A DNA stretch of 64,000 nt from JAKQIM01 sp029557965. Lineage in GTDB: Bacteria; Chloroflexota; Anaerolineae; Anaerolineales; UBA4823. Below the pieces are notes generated by a model. The model did no database searches, had not been told where the DNA came from, and saw nothing but the letters and a program-made list of their open reading frames with translations. The translations under genes were made by a program, and so were the position numbers. How positions within the stretch are numbered: the stretch's first letter is position 1; each line of letters starts with the position of its first letter. The stretch lies in contig DAOQUL010000011.1 of the NCBI GenBank assembly GCA_035341015.1, forward strand, positions 14,543 to 78,542, written 5' to 3'. Below, piece by piece: positions 31,584-41,473 of this stretch.

Positions 31584-33650
31584 ATGTACTGGATCCGCAC
31601 CGATAACCCGCTTGATCTATTCTTGTACCTGCTGCTGACCGCTTCTTGGGCGGTAGGCGGCTGTTTGCTGGCTGGTAACGCCTTTCACCTGCGGCGCGCC
31701 GAGCGCCTGGTCACGGGCCTATCTGCCGGCCTGCTGCTGTTCATCACCCTGAGCAACCTGCTGGCAAACCTGCTGCCGCTCACCCCGGCCTATTGGCTGA
31801 GCGCAGTCGGCATCCTGCTCGCTGGTCTCCTTGCGGCCAGGGCGGCTTTGCCTGGGCAGGCAGCCTTACCCATTACCCTGACCGGCCTAAAAAATGCGCT
31901 GCGCCTGATCTTATCCATCATTCAATATCCACTGGCCATCGCAATTCTGACCGTTCTTTTCACCTTCATCCACCGCGGCCTGGCGCTCTTCGACGAATAC
32001 CTGCACATTCCGCTCGTCTCCACCATGGCCGCCGGCGACATTCCCCCCCACTTATACGTTAACCCCGACCTGCGTTTTGCATACCATTATGGGATCCAGG
32101 TTTTTGCAGCCAGCCTGGTGCGGTTAGGAGGCTTGTTCCCCTGGAGCGCCTGGGATGCCAGCCGCGCCGCGGCGCTGGCCTTCACCCTGGTGCTGGGCTA
32201 CCTGTGGGTGCGGCGCATGACCCATTCCCGCAAGGCCGGGTGGCTGGGCGGGCTTTTATTTGGCCTTGGCGGAGGCGCACGCTGGTTATTGGCCTTGCTG
32301 CCTGGGCCCTGGCTGGCATGGCTGAGCGAGGGCATTCAAATGCGCAATACCGGCCTGGATACCGGCTCTACGCTGGCGATTGCCTTATCTCGGCCCTGGG
32401 TCATTGATGGCAGTGGACCCATCTCTTTCCCCTTCGCTTTCCACAATGGCATCTTCGTGCCGGTGACCTTTACCCTGGGCAGCACCGGCGCTTTACCCTA
32501 TATGACCATCCTGACGCTGCTTTTGCTCTTGCCGCCCCAGCGCCGCTTCACGCCGCTGGGCCTGGCAGCCTGGACTCTGATCTTCGCCAACCTGGCCCTC
32601 AGCGCCGAACATCTCTTCGCCATGCTGTGGCTTGGCATTGCCCTGGCGGCTGTGCTGGCTGTGGGCAAAAGGGCAGCGAAAAGACCTTTCTTACCGGGGG
32701 GCAGTATCCTGCAGTGGGGTGTGGTGCTGGCTTCATCGGCACTGCTCAGCGCGCTGCAAGGTGGATTCATCACCGAAACCCTGCGCAGCTTGGGGGCCGC
32801 CTTGCTTGGAGGAAGTGCCGCCAACTCGAATGCTTATGGCTTCGCCCTGCGCTGGCCTCCTGGGCTCTATTCAGCCCACCTGGGGCAGCTCTCCATCCTG
32901 GATGTGCGCCAGCTTCTGGCATTGCTGGCTGAGCTGGGCCCGGTGCTGCTGTTGATCCCGGTGGTGATTGCCTGGCAGTGGCCCAGGCGCCGCCGCGCCG
33001 ATTGGTTCAGCCTGGGACTGGGCTGGAGCGCACTGCTCAGCCTGCTCTTTGGCCTGCTGGTGGAATACGGCGTGGACCGCTCTACCACGCGCATGGCCGA
33101 TACGGCCCTATGGACCTGGCTGGTGCTGGGCTTTCCCATCCTCTGGCAAAAGGGTAAGCAGTTGAACCTGCCCGCCCGCCTGGGCCTGGACCTGGGCTGC
33201 ATCGTTGCCCTGGCAGGCGGCGTGGTCATCCTGGCGTTCCAACTTCCCGCCCTGTGCTTTACACAATATACATATTACCTGACCGACCTGGACGCCGGCA
33301 TCGCCCAAGATTATTGGAACCGCTTGCCAGCTTCGGCCCAGGTCTTTGACCCCATGGCATCTCGCGCTCCGGCTTTGTTTGGGCGTATTCCACGCGCCCA
33401 CTCTGCCATCTATTTTCCTTTGCCCGAATGGCAGGCCTTGGTAGATGACCCCAACCCGGTCACCATCAGCCAGGCTGGTTTCGACTATGTATATTTTGAG
33501 GCGGGCTGGTGGCACAGCCTGAGCAAGGCCCAACAGGCCCGCTTCGAACAGCCATGTGTGAATTTCATGGAAGAACGCAGAGAACCGGCCTCGATTGGCA
33601 CAGATTACCGCATCCTGGCGGATATCAGCGCATGCAAAGCGCAACCGTAA
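31584..33650 (+). CDS. Large polytopic membrane protein, GT-C-like
   Basis: A 688-residue protein with about 13-14 hydrophobic helices. The first big loop carries LFDEYLHIPLVSTMAAGDIPP and NPDLRFAYHYGIQVFAASLV, with an Asp-Glu pair where GT-C transferases keep catalytic acids; this loop recalls DUF2298-type (YYY) proteins. The C-terminal soluble part (about 120 residues) ends VYFEAGWWHSLSKAQQ...CVNFMEE. A role in polyprenyl-linked sugar transfer is inferred from context only. It ends a block of four membrane proteins (24063-33650, interrupted by gmd, UPF0104 and the F420-type gene). Confidence 0.58.
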   Translation: MYWIRTDNPLDLFLYLLLTASWAVGGCLLAGNAFHLRRAERLVTGLSAGLLLFITLSNLLANLLPLTPAYWLSAVGILLAGLLAARAALPGQAALPITLTGLKNALRLILSIIQYPLAIAILTVLFTFIHRGLALFDEYLHIPLVSTMAAGDIPPHLYVNPDLRFAYHYGIQVFAASLVRLGGLFPWSAWDASRAAALAFTLVLGYLWVRRMTHSRKAGWLGGLLFGLGGGARWLLALLPGPWLAWLSEGIQMRNTGLDTGSTLAIALSRPWVIDGSGPISFPFAFHNGIFVPVTFTLGSTGALPYMTILTLLLLLPPQRRFTPLGLAAWTLIFANLALSAEHLFAMLWLGIALAAVLAVGKRAAKRPFLPGGSILQWGVVLASSALLSALQGGFITETLRSLGAALLGGSAANSNAYGFALRWPPGLYSAHLGQLSILDVRQLLALLAELGPVLLLIPVVIAWQWPRRRRADWFSLGLGWSALLSLLFGLLVEYGVDRSTTRMADTALWTWLVLGFPILWQKGKQLNLPARLGLDLGCIVALAGGVVILAFQLPALCFTQYTYYLTDLDAGIAQDYWNRLPASAQVFDPMASRAPALFGRIPRAHSAIYFPLPEWQALVDDPNPVTISQAGFDYVYFEAGWWHSLSKAQQARFEQPCVNFMEERREPASIGTDYRILADISACKAQP

Positions 33651-33674
33651 AGCAAGCGACAGGCCCCACACAGA

Positions 33675-33703
33675 ATGAAATCTAATCCGACCAATGGTAT
33701 AAT
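33675..33703 (+). promoter_or_regulatory. Promoter upstream of the methyltransferase gene
   Basis: ATGAAA (33675-33680, 4 of 6 to the -35 consensus), 17-nt spacer, perfect TATAAT (33698-33703) preceded by TGG (extended -10). A leader of about 24 nt contains AAAGG upstream of the ATG. Confidence 0.6.
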
Positions 33704-33733
33704 ATTTCCCACTTAATCAGAGAAAGGTTCCCC

Positions 33734-34534
33734 ATGACGATCGAATACCGTGAAACCACCGAAGACCTGCTGACCCGTATCGACATCCACAAGAAATACG
33801 GCGGCAAGGATATTGACCAATGGATGTTGGATCTTTTGAACGTCCAGCCTGGCGCCCGCATCTTGGATGTAGGCTGCGGCGCGGGCAAGCAGTGTTTCTT
33901 ATTCCACAAGGCCCTGCAGGGCCAGGCCGAGATCACCGGTGGTGACCTCAACGAAGAGCTGCTCACCAAGGCGCGTGAAGAGAACGCTAAGATCGGCAGC
34001 CCCATCACCATCACCGAGCTAGATTTCAACAAAGCCTTCCCCTTCTCCGATGCACAGTTCGATCTGTTGACCTGCTGTTTCGCCATCTACTACGCCGCCG
34101 ATATCCCCTACACCATCAGCCAGATGCACCGCGTGCTCAAACCCGGTGGGCGGCTCTTCACCAGCGGGCCCATGCCCCAAAACAAGCAGCTATTCTACGA
34201 TGTCATCCGCGAAGCCACCGGCAAAGAAATCCCGCCCATGCCGGGTTCATCACGCTACAGCAGCCAGATCCTGAGCGCCATGCGCAGCCAGTTCAAAAGC
34301 GTCGAAGAACACATTTTTGAAAATCCCCTGACCTTCGAGGCAGTCGAGCCGTTCCTCGATTATACGCGCGCCTCCCTTTCAGAAGACCGCAAGCTGTGGA
34401 AAAGTTTCTTTGAAAGCCCCGAGGATTTCGAGCGCATCATGGGAAAGATCAAGGATGTGTCTGAACGCCGCATGAAAGAAGACGGGCAATTGGTAATGGT
34501 CAAGGTGGTCGGCGGTTTCATCGCCCACGCTTAG
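33734..34534 (+). CDS. Class I SAM-dependent methyltransferase
   Basis: A 266-residue protein with the Rossmann methyltransferase core: motif I ARILDVGCGAGKQC, the acidic end of strand 2 in TGGDLNEELLTKA, motif with FPFSDAQFDLLTCCFAIYYAA, and HRVLKPGGRLFTSGPMP. It resembles UbiE/Methyltransf_11 enzymes. The acceptor is unknown; in this setting it could methylate a sugar or lipid. It has its own promoter, and the PIG-L gene follows after 27 bp. Confidence 0.8.
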   Translation: MTIEYRETTEDLLTRIDIHKKYGGKDIDQWMLDLLNVQPGARILDVGCGAGKQCFLFHKALQGQAEITGGDLNEELLTKAREENAKIGSPITITELDFNKAFPFSDAQFDLLTCCFAIYYAADIPYTISQMHRVLKPGGRLFTSGPMPQNKQLFYDVIREATGKEIPPMPGSSRYSSQILSAMRSQFKSVEEHIFENPLTFEAVEPFLDYTRASLSEDRKLWKSFFESPEDFERIMGKIKDVSERRMKEDGQLVMVKVVGGFIAHA

Positions 34535-34561
34535 CTGTTTTGCAAGACACTGGAATACCTT

Positions 34562-35203
34562 ATGGGCATGAATATTTACGGCCAACGAATTTGCTTCATC
34601 GGCGCGCATCCTGACGATATTGAGCTGGGTTGCGGGGCATTGATCGCCAATATCAACGGCAAAGCCGATATCTTGTGCGTTACGCTATCAGACAACCAAA
34701 AAAACCCGGCCCTGAAAAACCTGGTGGCTGAGCACCGCAGCAGCATGCAGGTTTTGGGCGTGCCGCCCGAGAAAGACATCCTCGAGGCGTTTGAGACGCG
34801 GCGCTTCCCCCAGATGCGCCAGGAGATCCTCGAGTTCTTATACCGTCTCAATCGCGATTTTAAGCCAGATATCGTCTTTACGCACACCCGCTCTGATATC
34901 CACCAGGATCATGTGCAGACCACCGAAGAGGTGCTGCGCGCTTTTCGCGGCACCACTGTGTTGGGCTTTGACGCTCTGCGCAGCAGTTACGGCTTCTTCC
35001 CCCACTTCTTGGTAGAGGTCTCTGAGCAGGATGCCGAACGCAAGATTGAAGCGCTGTCGAAGTATTCGACCTATCACGAGCGTTACTACTTTGAGCCCCA
35101 GGTGCTGCGCGCCACCATGATCCGCCAAGGAGCGCTGGCTGAACGCGCCTACGCCGAGGGCTTTGAGATGCTGCGAGTGGTCAGCGCCTTTAACGTTTGC
35201 TAA
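34562..35203 (+). CDS. PIG-L family deacetylase
   Basis: A 213-residue protein with the PIG-L zinc motif AHPDDIELGCGALI near the N-terminus and HTRSDIHQDHVQT supplying the third ligand. Family members remove N-acetyl groups from GlcNAc-containing substrates (GlcNAc-PI, MshB, BshB types). Here a lipid- or nucleotide-linked amino sugar is a reasonable but unproven substrate. Start ATG 34562 is used; ATG 34568 (MNIYGQR) is equally plausible. It is followed by a long inverted repeat and then the regulator gene. Confidence 0.85.
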   Translation: MGMNIYGQRICFIGAHPDDIELGCGALIANINGKADILCVTLSDNQKNPALKNLVAEHRSSMQVLGVPPEKDILEAFETRRFPQMRQEILEFLYRLNRDFKPDIVFTHTRSDIHQDHVQTTEEVLRAFRGTTVLGFDALRSSYGFFPHFLVEVSEQDAERKIEALSKYSTYHERYYFEPQVLRATMIRQGALAERAYAEGFEMLRVVSAFNVC

Positions 35204-35212
35204 GCCACAACG

Positions 35213-35255
35213 GGTCAAGGTGTGCGAGGCGTGACGCGCCCTGCACACCTTGACC
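35213..35255. promoter_or_regulatory. 13-bp inverted repeat overlapping the regulator's -35 (terminator or operator)
   Basis: GGTCAAGGTGTGC (35213-35225) and its perfect complement GCACACCTTGACC (35243-35255) are separated by 17 nt. The right arm contains the -35 hexamer TTGACC of the next promoter. It could end the upstream transcript, though no real T run follows (TATTTAAAT), or serve as an autoregulatory operator. Confidence 0.6.
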
Positions 35256-35294
35256 TATTTAAATCAGCAGTTATAATTCAGTTATTGAATTTTA
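35250..35294 (+). promoter_or_regulatory. Promoter of the winged-helix regulator with shared palindrome
   Basis: TTGACC (35250-35255), 16-nt spacer, TATAAT (35272-35277). The palindrome AATTCA-N5-TGAATT (35275-35291) follows, part of the 24-base element shared with the gmd promoter. Confidence 0.65.
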
Positions 35295-35301
35295 GGCTGA
35301 A

Positions 35302-35823
35302 ATGAACATACCTCCCGACCCCGCCCGCGAAATGACCCTGCTCGAGCATATCGAGCACAACCCAGATGTGACCCAGGCCTCCCTTGCTACTCAGCTAGGC
35401 GTGGCAGTTGGTACCGTTAACTGGCACCTGAAGCGCATGATCGCCAAAGGCTATGTCAAGGTGAAACGCGCTGAACGGCGCAAACTGCGTTACATCATCA
35501 CGCCCGATGGCATTGCCTTCCGCGCCCGCCTGACGATCGATTATATCGAGCAATCGATGCTGCTTTACCGCCACACCCGCAAACACGTGGGTGAGCTTCT
35601 GGCTGAGGTCAAACAGGCCGGCTATGACAGCATTTGCATTGAGAACGCCAGCCAGGCAGATCAGCCCGCAGATATTGCCGATATCTGCCGCCTCACCTGC
35701 CTGGAACAAGGCATCCAGGTGATCGATAACCAGTCTGCCAACCATACACCGCTGTTGGTCGTGCGCGGCACCAAGATCACGCTCACCATCAATCCCGAGC
35801 ATCTGCAGGAGAATAATGCATGA
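35302..35823 (+). CDS. EPS-associated winged-helix (MarR-like) transcriptional regulator
   Basis: A 173-residue protein. The N-terminal winged helix has NPDVTQASLATQLGVAVGTV (helix-turn-helix), WHLKRMIAKGYVKVKR and a wing with LRYIITPDG, typical of the MarR-type regulators found in exopolysaccharide loci. The C-terminal half (KQAGYDSICIENASQADQPA..) looks like a small alpha/beta domain that could sense a ligand. Its own promoter carries two palindromes, so autoregulation is likely by inference. It overlaps the next epimerase gene by 4 bp (ATGA). Confidence 0.8.
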   Translation: MNIPPDPAREMTLLEHIEHNPDVTQASLATQLGVAVGTVNWHLKRMIAKGYVKVKRAERRKLRYIITPDGIAFRARLTIDYIEQSMLLYRHTRKHVGELLAEVKQAGYDSICIENASQADQPADIADICRLTCLEQGIQVIDNQSANHTPLLVVRGTKITLTINPEHLQENNA

Positions 35824-36713
35824 GCACAATACCTGAACCGACTCAGCACGTGTTGGTAACCGGCGGAGCGGGCTATATTGGCTCGCTGTTGACCGGCGAG
35901 CTGCTGCGACATGGCTACCGTGTGACGGTGGTAGACGAGCTGTTGTTCGGCGGCGAATCGCTGATGGCGTACCTGCCCCATCCCAACTTTCAATTCGTCA
36001 AAAGCAACGTCAGTGAGCCGCGCGCCATCCGTAATGCAGTGCGCGATGAATGGCCCAAGCCAGATGCCATCGTCCACCTGGCAGGCATTGTGGGCTTCCC
36101 CGCTTGCCAGGCGGTTGGGCGGCAGGTGGCCTGGCGCTATAACGTAGAATCCACCCAACAGGTCTTCGAACAAGCCGAGGCCCTGGGGACCCAACGCTTC
36201 GTTTATGCNNNNNNNNNNNNNNNNNNNNNNNNNNNNNNNNNNNNNNNNNNNNNNNNNNNNNNNNNNNNNNNNNNNNNNNNNNNNNNNNNNNNNNNNNNNN
36301 NNNNNNNNACCCGTCGTGAGCTGTTGATCTACCAACGCGGCTACTCGCGCTCCTTTGTTCATATCCGCGATGCCGTGCGCGGCATGATCTTGGGCTTGCA
36401 AGCCCCCACCGAGGCCGTGCGCGGTCAAATCTTCAACCTGGGGTCGGATGCAGGCAATTACACCAAAGATGAGATCGTTAAGTTGGTGTTGAAACGTCTG
36501 CCCGAGACCGTGGTCAGCTATAAAGATATGACCTTCGGCGGCGATATGCGCGATATCACCGTCTCATTCGAGAAAATCCGCAAGGCGCTCGGCTTCACCA
36601 CCGAACTGACCGCTGAAGACGGTGTGCGCGAAGTGTTGCACGCCCTACGCAGCGGCCTGATCAGCAACCCACAGGATCACCGGTACCGCAACGCCCAATT
36701 CATCGTTCAGTAA
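35820..36713 (+). CDS. NAD-dependent nucleotide-sugar epimerase/dehydratase, interrupted by assembly gap
   Basis: Extended SDR with VLVTGGAGYIGSLLTGELL at the N-terminus and AIVHLAGIVGFPACQ. The middle of the gene, where the Ser/Thr and Tyr-x3-Lys catalytic residues should be, is replaced by 100 N (36209-36308). After the gap the frame resumes with SRSFVHIRDAVRGMILGLQ and IFNLGSDAGNYTKDEI. The frame stays open across exactly 100 N. By comparison with the intact SDR at 36749, about 250-300 nt are expected there, so the N length is probably a placeholder. The substrate is not determinable. Confidence 0.75.
   Translation: MSTIPEPTQHVLVTGGAGYIGSLLTGELLRHGYRVTVVDELLFGGESLMAYLPHPNFQFVKSNVSEPRAIRNAVRDEWPKPDAIVHLAGIVGFPACQAVGRQVAWRYNVESTQQVFEQAEALGTQRFVYXXXXXXXXXXXXXXXXXXXXXXXXXXXXXXXXXXTRRELLIYQRGYSRSFVHIRDAVRGMILGLQAPTEAVRGQIFNLGSDAGNYTKDEIVKLVLKRLPETVVSYKDMTFGGDMRDITVSFEKIRKALGFTTELTAEDGVREVLHALRSGLISNPQDHRYRNAQFIVQ
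36209..36308. other. Scaffold gap (100 N)
   Basis: A run of exactly 100 undetermined bases inside the epimerase gene. Exact round length is typical of a default scaffolding gap of unknown size. Confidence 0.98.
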
Positions 36714-36748
36714 GCTAATGTCGCTATCCCAATCAGGAGCAATCACAC

Positions 36749-37711
36749 ATGTCACCACAAACTGACCCCAACTTTTGGAAGAACCGCCGTGTCTGCGTCA
36801 CCGGAGGCGCCGGCTTTTTAGGTTCTTTTGTAATCGAGGCACTCAAACAGCGCGGAGCGAGCGAAGTGTACGTGCCCACACTTGAAGAATACGACCTGGT
36901 CCAACCTGCCGATATCCAGCGTATGTACGACACCGCTCGCCCGGATATCGTTATCCACCTGGCAGCCCTGGCGGGTGGTATTGGCGCCAACCGCGCCCGC
37001 CCGGCTGATTTCTTCTACATCAACTTAATGATGGGCGTCCAGCTCATGCATGAGGCCTGGAAGCGCGGTGTGGGCAAGTTCGTTGCCATCGGCACCGTGT
37101 GCGCTTACCCCAAGTTCACGCCCATTCCCTTCCGCGAAGAGACCCTCTGGGATGGGTATCCCGAAGAGACCAACGCTCCCTACGGGCTGGCAAAGAAAAT
37201 GCTCCTCGTGCAGGCCCAGGCTTACCGCGAGCAATACGGCTTCAACGCCATCTACCTCCTGCCAGTCAATTTGTACGGGCCGCGCGACAACTTTGACCTG
37301 AAAACCTCTCATGTCATCCCCGCCCTGATCCGCAAATACATTGAGGCCCAGGCCCGGGGCGATAAAGAAGTGGTGTTGTGGGGCGATGGCTCGCCGACGC
37401 GTGAGTTTCTCTATGCCGGCGATGCCGCCGACGGCATCTTGACGGCAGCCGAGTTCTACAACGGCAGCGAGCCGGTCAACCTTGGCTCAGGCCAAGAGAT
37501 CAGCATTAAAGACCTGTCAGAGATGATCGCCCGCCTGACCGGTTTTGAAGGCAAGCTGGTGTGGGATACCAGCTATCCAAACGGCCAACCTCGCCGGGCC
37601 CTGGATACGTCTCGTGCCGCCAACTACTTTGGCTGGCGCGCCCAGACCTCGTTTGAAGAGGGGCTGAAGCAAACAATTGCCTGGTATCGAAAAACAGTGG
37701 GCAGTAAATAG
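36749..37711 (+). CDS. fcl: GDP-L-fucose synthase-like epimerase/reductase
   Basis: A 320-residue SDR: VCVTGGAGFLGSFVIEAL, HLAALAGGIGANRARPADFF (the family block AAxVGGIxANxxxPAxF), IGTVCAYP with the Ser/Cys region, and NAPYGLAKKML with Tyr-x3-Lys. It should convert GDP-4-keto-6-deoxymannose (from Gmd at 27187) to GDP-L-fucose. A CAGGAG Shine-Dalgarno precedes the ATG. It overlaps the ABC permease by one base. Some homologues act in other 6-deoxysugar pathways, so the exact product is inferred. Confidence 0.88.
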   Translation: MSPQTDPNFWKNRRVCVTGGAGFLGSFVIEALKQRGASEVYVPTLEEYDLVQPADIQRMYDTARPDIVIHLAALAGGIGANRARPADFFYINLMMGVQLMHEAWKRGVGKFVAIGTVCAYPKFTPIPFREETLWDGYPEETNAPYGLAKKMLLVQAQAYREQYGFNAIYLLPVNLYGPRDNFDLKTSHVIPALIRKYIEAQARGDKEVVLWGDGSPTREFLYAGDAADGILTAAEFYNGSEPVNLGSGQEISIKDLSEMIARLTGFEGKLVWDTSYPNGQPRRALDTSRAANYFGWRAQTSFEEGLKQTIAWYRKTVGSK

Positions 37712-38555
37712 TGGATAGCATCATCTTCCTCCGCCCTACACGGGGGTTGGCCGCGCTGAACCTGCGCGATCTATGGGTATACCGAGAGCTGGTCTACTTT
37801 TTGATGTGGCGCGACCTGAAGGTGCGCTACAAACAGACCCTACTCGGCGCCAGTTGGGCCATCCTGCAGCCAGTGGTACAAATGGTGATCTTCACCCTGC
37901 TCTTCGGCGGCGTGGCCAACTTATCTTCAGAGGGTGTGCCTTACCCTGTTTTCAACTTCACCGCCCTGCTGCCCTGGGGTTTGTTCTCCAAAGCACTCAG
38001 CGATGCCGGGCGCGCCCTGGTGAATAACCGCAACATGATCACCAAGGTTTACTTTCCACGCCTGGTCATCCCGGTTTCATCTGTATTGGCCGGGCTGGTA
38101 GATTTTGCTATTGCCTTCGGCGTGCTGGTGCTCATCATCATCTACTACCACTTTGCCCCAGGAGCGAACTTCGACTTTCACTTCACGCCGGCCTTGCTGA
38201 CCCTGCCGCTGTTCTTGATCCTGGCCCTGGTTTCGGCCCTGGGTTTCAGCCTATGGCTTTCGGCAATGAATGTGATCTACCGCGATGTGGGGCATGTTCT
38301 GCCGTTTTTAACCCAGATCTGGTTCTTCATCACCCCCATCGTCTATTCATCCTCAGAGATCTCGCCCAAGTGGCAGTGGCTGTATGCCCTCAACCCTATG
38401 ACCGGCGTGATTGAAGGCTTCCGTTGGGCCATCCTGGGGACCCAATCTACTCCGGCATTGTTATTGATCATCTCTACGCTCGTGGCGGTCGTGGTGCTGA
38501 TCAGCGGCCTGTTCTACTTCCGGCGTATGGAACGTAGTTTTGCGGACGAGATCTA

Positions 38556-38556
<1 letters not shown>
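37711..38556 (+). CDS. wzm: Polysaccharide ABC transporter permease (Wzm-like)
   Basis: A 281-residue ABC-2 type permease with six hydrophobic helices. The N-terminal cytoplasmic part has ELVYFLMWRDLKVRYKQTLLGASWAILQP, the signature of Wzm/TagG/KpsM-type exporters (shown here in two overlapping parts: RDLKVRYKQTLLG and GASWAILQP). It exports a finished polysaccharide with the ATPase of the next gene. The start is GTG 37711, overlapping the previous TAG, and the stop overlaps the ATPase ATG (TAATG). Confidence 0.9.
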
Positions 38557-39862
<1,306 letters not shown>

Positions 39863-39866
<4 letters not shown>

Positions 39867-41473
39867 AGCTGATCAGTAAATCTGACATCAAGAATATCCT
39901 GGGGAAGATTCCCCTGACGGCAGAGGCTTATTGGTATATCCGCACGCCCGGCAAACCGCTGACCACCGAGTTCTCGCTGCGCCGCCTGGAAAAGCTGCTG
40001 CCCACCTGGCGCCAGCAGGCCGAAGCAGCCCTGGCTGCCCGGCCCAAAGCAGGCTCTCAGAAGCGCATCTTCATTTTCGGCACCCTGCGCTATTGGATCG
40101 AACATGCCGCGCTGCTCAGCACAGCCCTGGCCGGGCAGGGCCACAACATAACCTTTTCTTACCTGCCATATGCCCGCTGGCAGCGACCCATGGACCGTTT
40201 TAACCTGCGCCGGCACAACCTGTATGCCTATAAACTGCTCCAACAGCTCGAGCCGTTGGTACACATCCACCCCCTGCTGGCAATTGGGACGGCCCCGGCG
40301 CAGGCAGCGACCCTGCCCCCGGCCCTGGATGAGGCCGTGCGCCTGGTGGCCCTGCGGGATACCCAGTACACCCTTCAGGTTGAAGAGGTCAGCCAGGATA
40401 GCGACCTGTACCGCCTGCGCCTGGAACGCAACCTAGAAGCCGCCCAGGCGGCCCTGGCCTGGCTTCAGAAGCAGCGCCCCGATGTGGTCATCTTGCCCAA
40501 CGGCACGATCCTGGAATTTGGTGTGCTCTACCAGGTGGCGCGCTACTTGGATATCCCCGTGGTAACCTATGAATTTGGCGAACAGCACAGTCGCATCTGG
40601 ATCGCTCAAAACGCTGAAGTGATGCGGCAAGAAACCAATGATCTGTGGCAGGCCCGTCAGGATCAAACCCTGAACGACGAACAGATGGCCCAGGTGCGCA
40701 AGCTCTTTGCTTCACGCCAGCGCGCCAGCCTGTGGGAGAATTTTGCCCGCCGCTGGCAGGGTGTGCCCAGCGCCGGCGGCGACAAGGTGCGCCAGGCCCT
40801 GGGATTGGATGAGCGCCCGGTGGTCTTGTTGGCAACCAACGTCATCGGCGACAGCCTGACCCTGGGCCGGCAGGTCTTCAGCGATTCGATGACCGATTGG
40901 CTCAAGCGCACGGTGAAATTCTTTGCCTCCCGCCCTGATGTGCAGTTTGTCATCCGCATCCATCCCGGAGAGCTGATCACCAAAGGCCCATCGGTGGCGG
41001 GCGTGGTCAGCCAGGTGCTGCCCGAGCTGCCAGAACACATCCACCTGGTGGCAGCCGATGCCCAGGTCAACACTTATGATATTGTAGAAATTGCCGACCT
41101 GGGATTGGTTTACACCACCACAGTTGGCTTGGAAATGGCGATGAGTGGTGTGCCGGTGATCGTGGTGGGCAACACTCATTACCGTGAGAAGGGGTTCACA
41201 CTTGACCCAGCCTCGTGGGAAGACTATTTCAAGACCCTCGAGCAGGTGCTGGCTGACCCGGTGCGCTGCCGCCTGGCAGAGGCGCAGGTCGGACGCGCCT
41301 GGCACTATGCGTATCGCTTCTTCTTCGATTACCCACATCCCTTCCCCTGGCACCTGCTGCACATCTGGAAAGACCTGGAAGAATGGCCCATCCAGCGCCT
41401 GTTGAGCGCCGAGGGCCAGCAGGCTTTTGGCCAAACCTTTGACTACCTGGTAGGAGCACCAGTCCGATGGTAG
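39863..41473 (+). CDS. GT-B surface-polysaccharide transferase (capsule KpsC/KpsS-like)
   Basis: A 536-residue soluble protein. N-terminal strand KRIFIFGTLRYWIEHAALLS and the donor half with QFVIRIHPGELI, then IADLGLVYTTTVGLEMAMSG VPVIVVG: the R-x-HP and S/T-x-x-G-x-E-x-x-x-x-x-x-P patterns of capsule-type transferases (KpsC/KpsS/LipB-like). The donor is unknown. It overlaps the Wzt gene (ATGA) and the next methyltransferase (7 bp), so it likely acts on the same exported glycan. Two other genes here (50662 and 62403) share the same C-terminal pattern. Confidence 0.6.
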
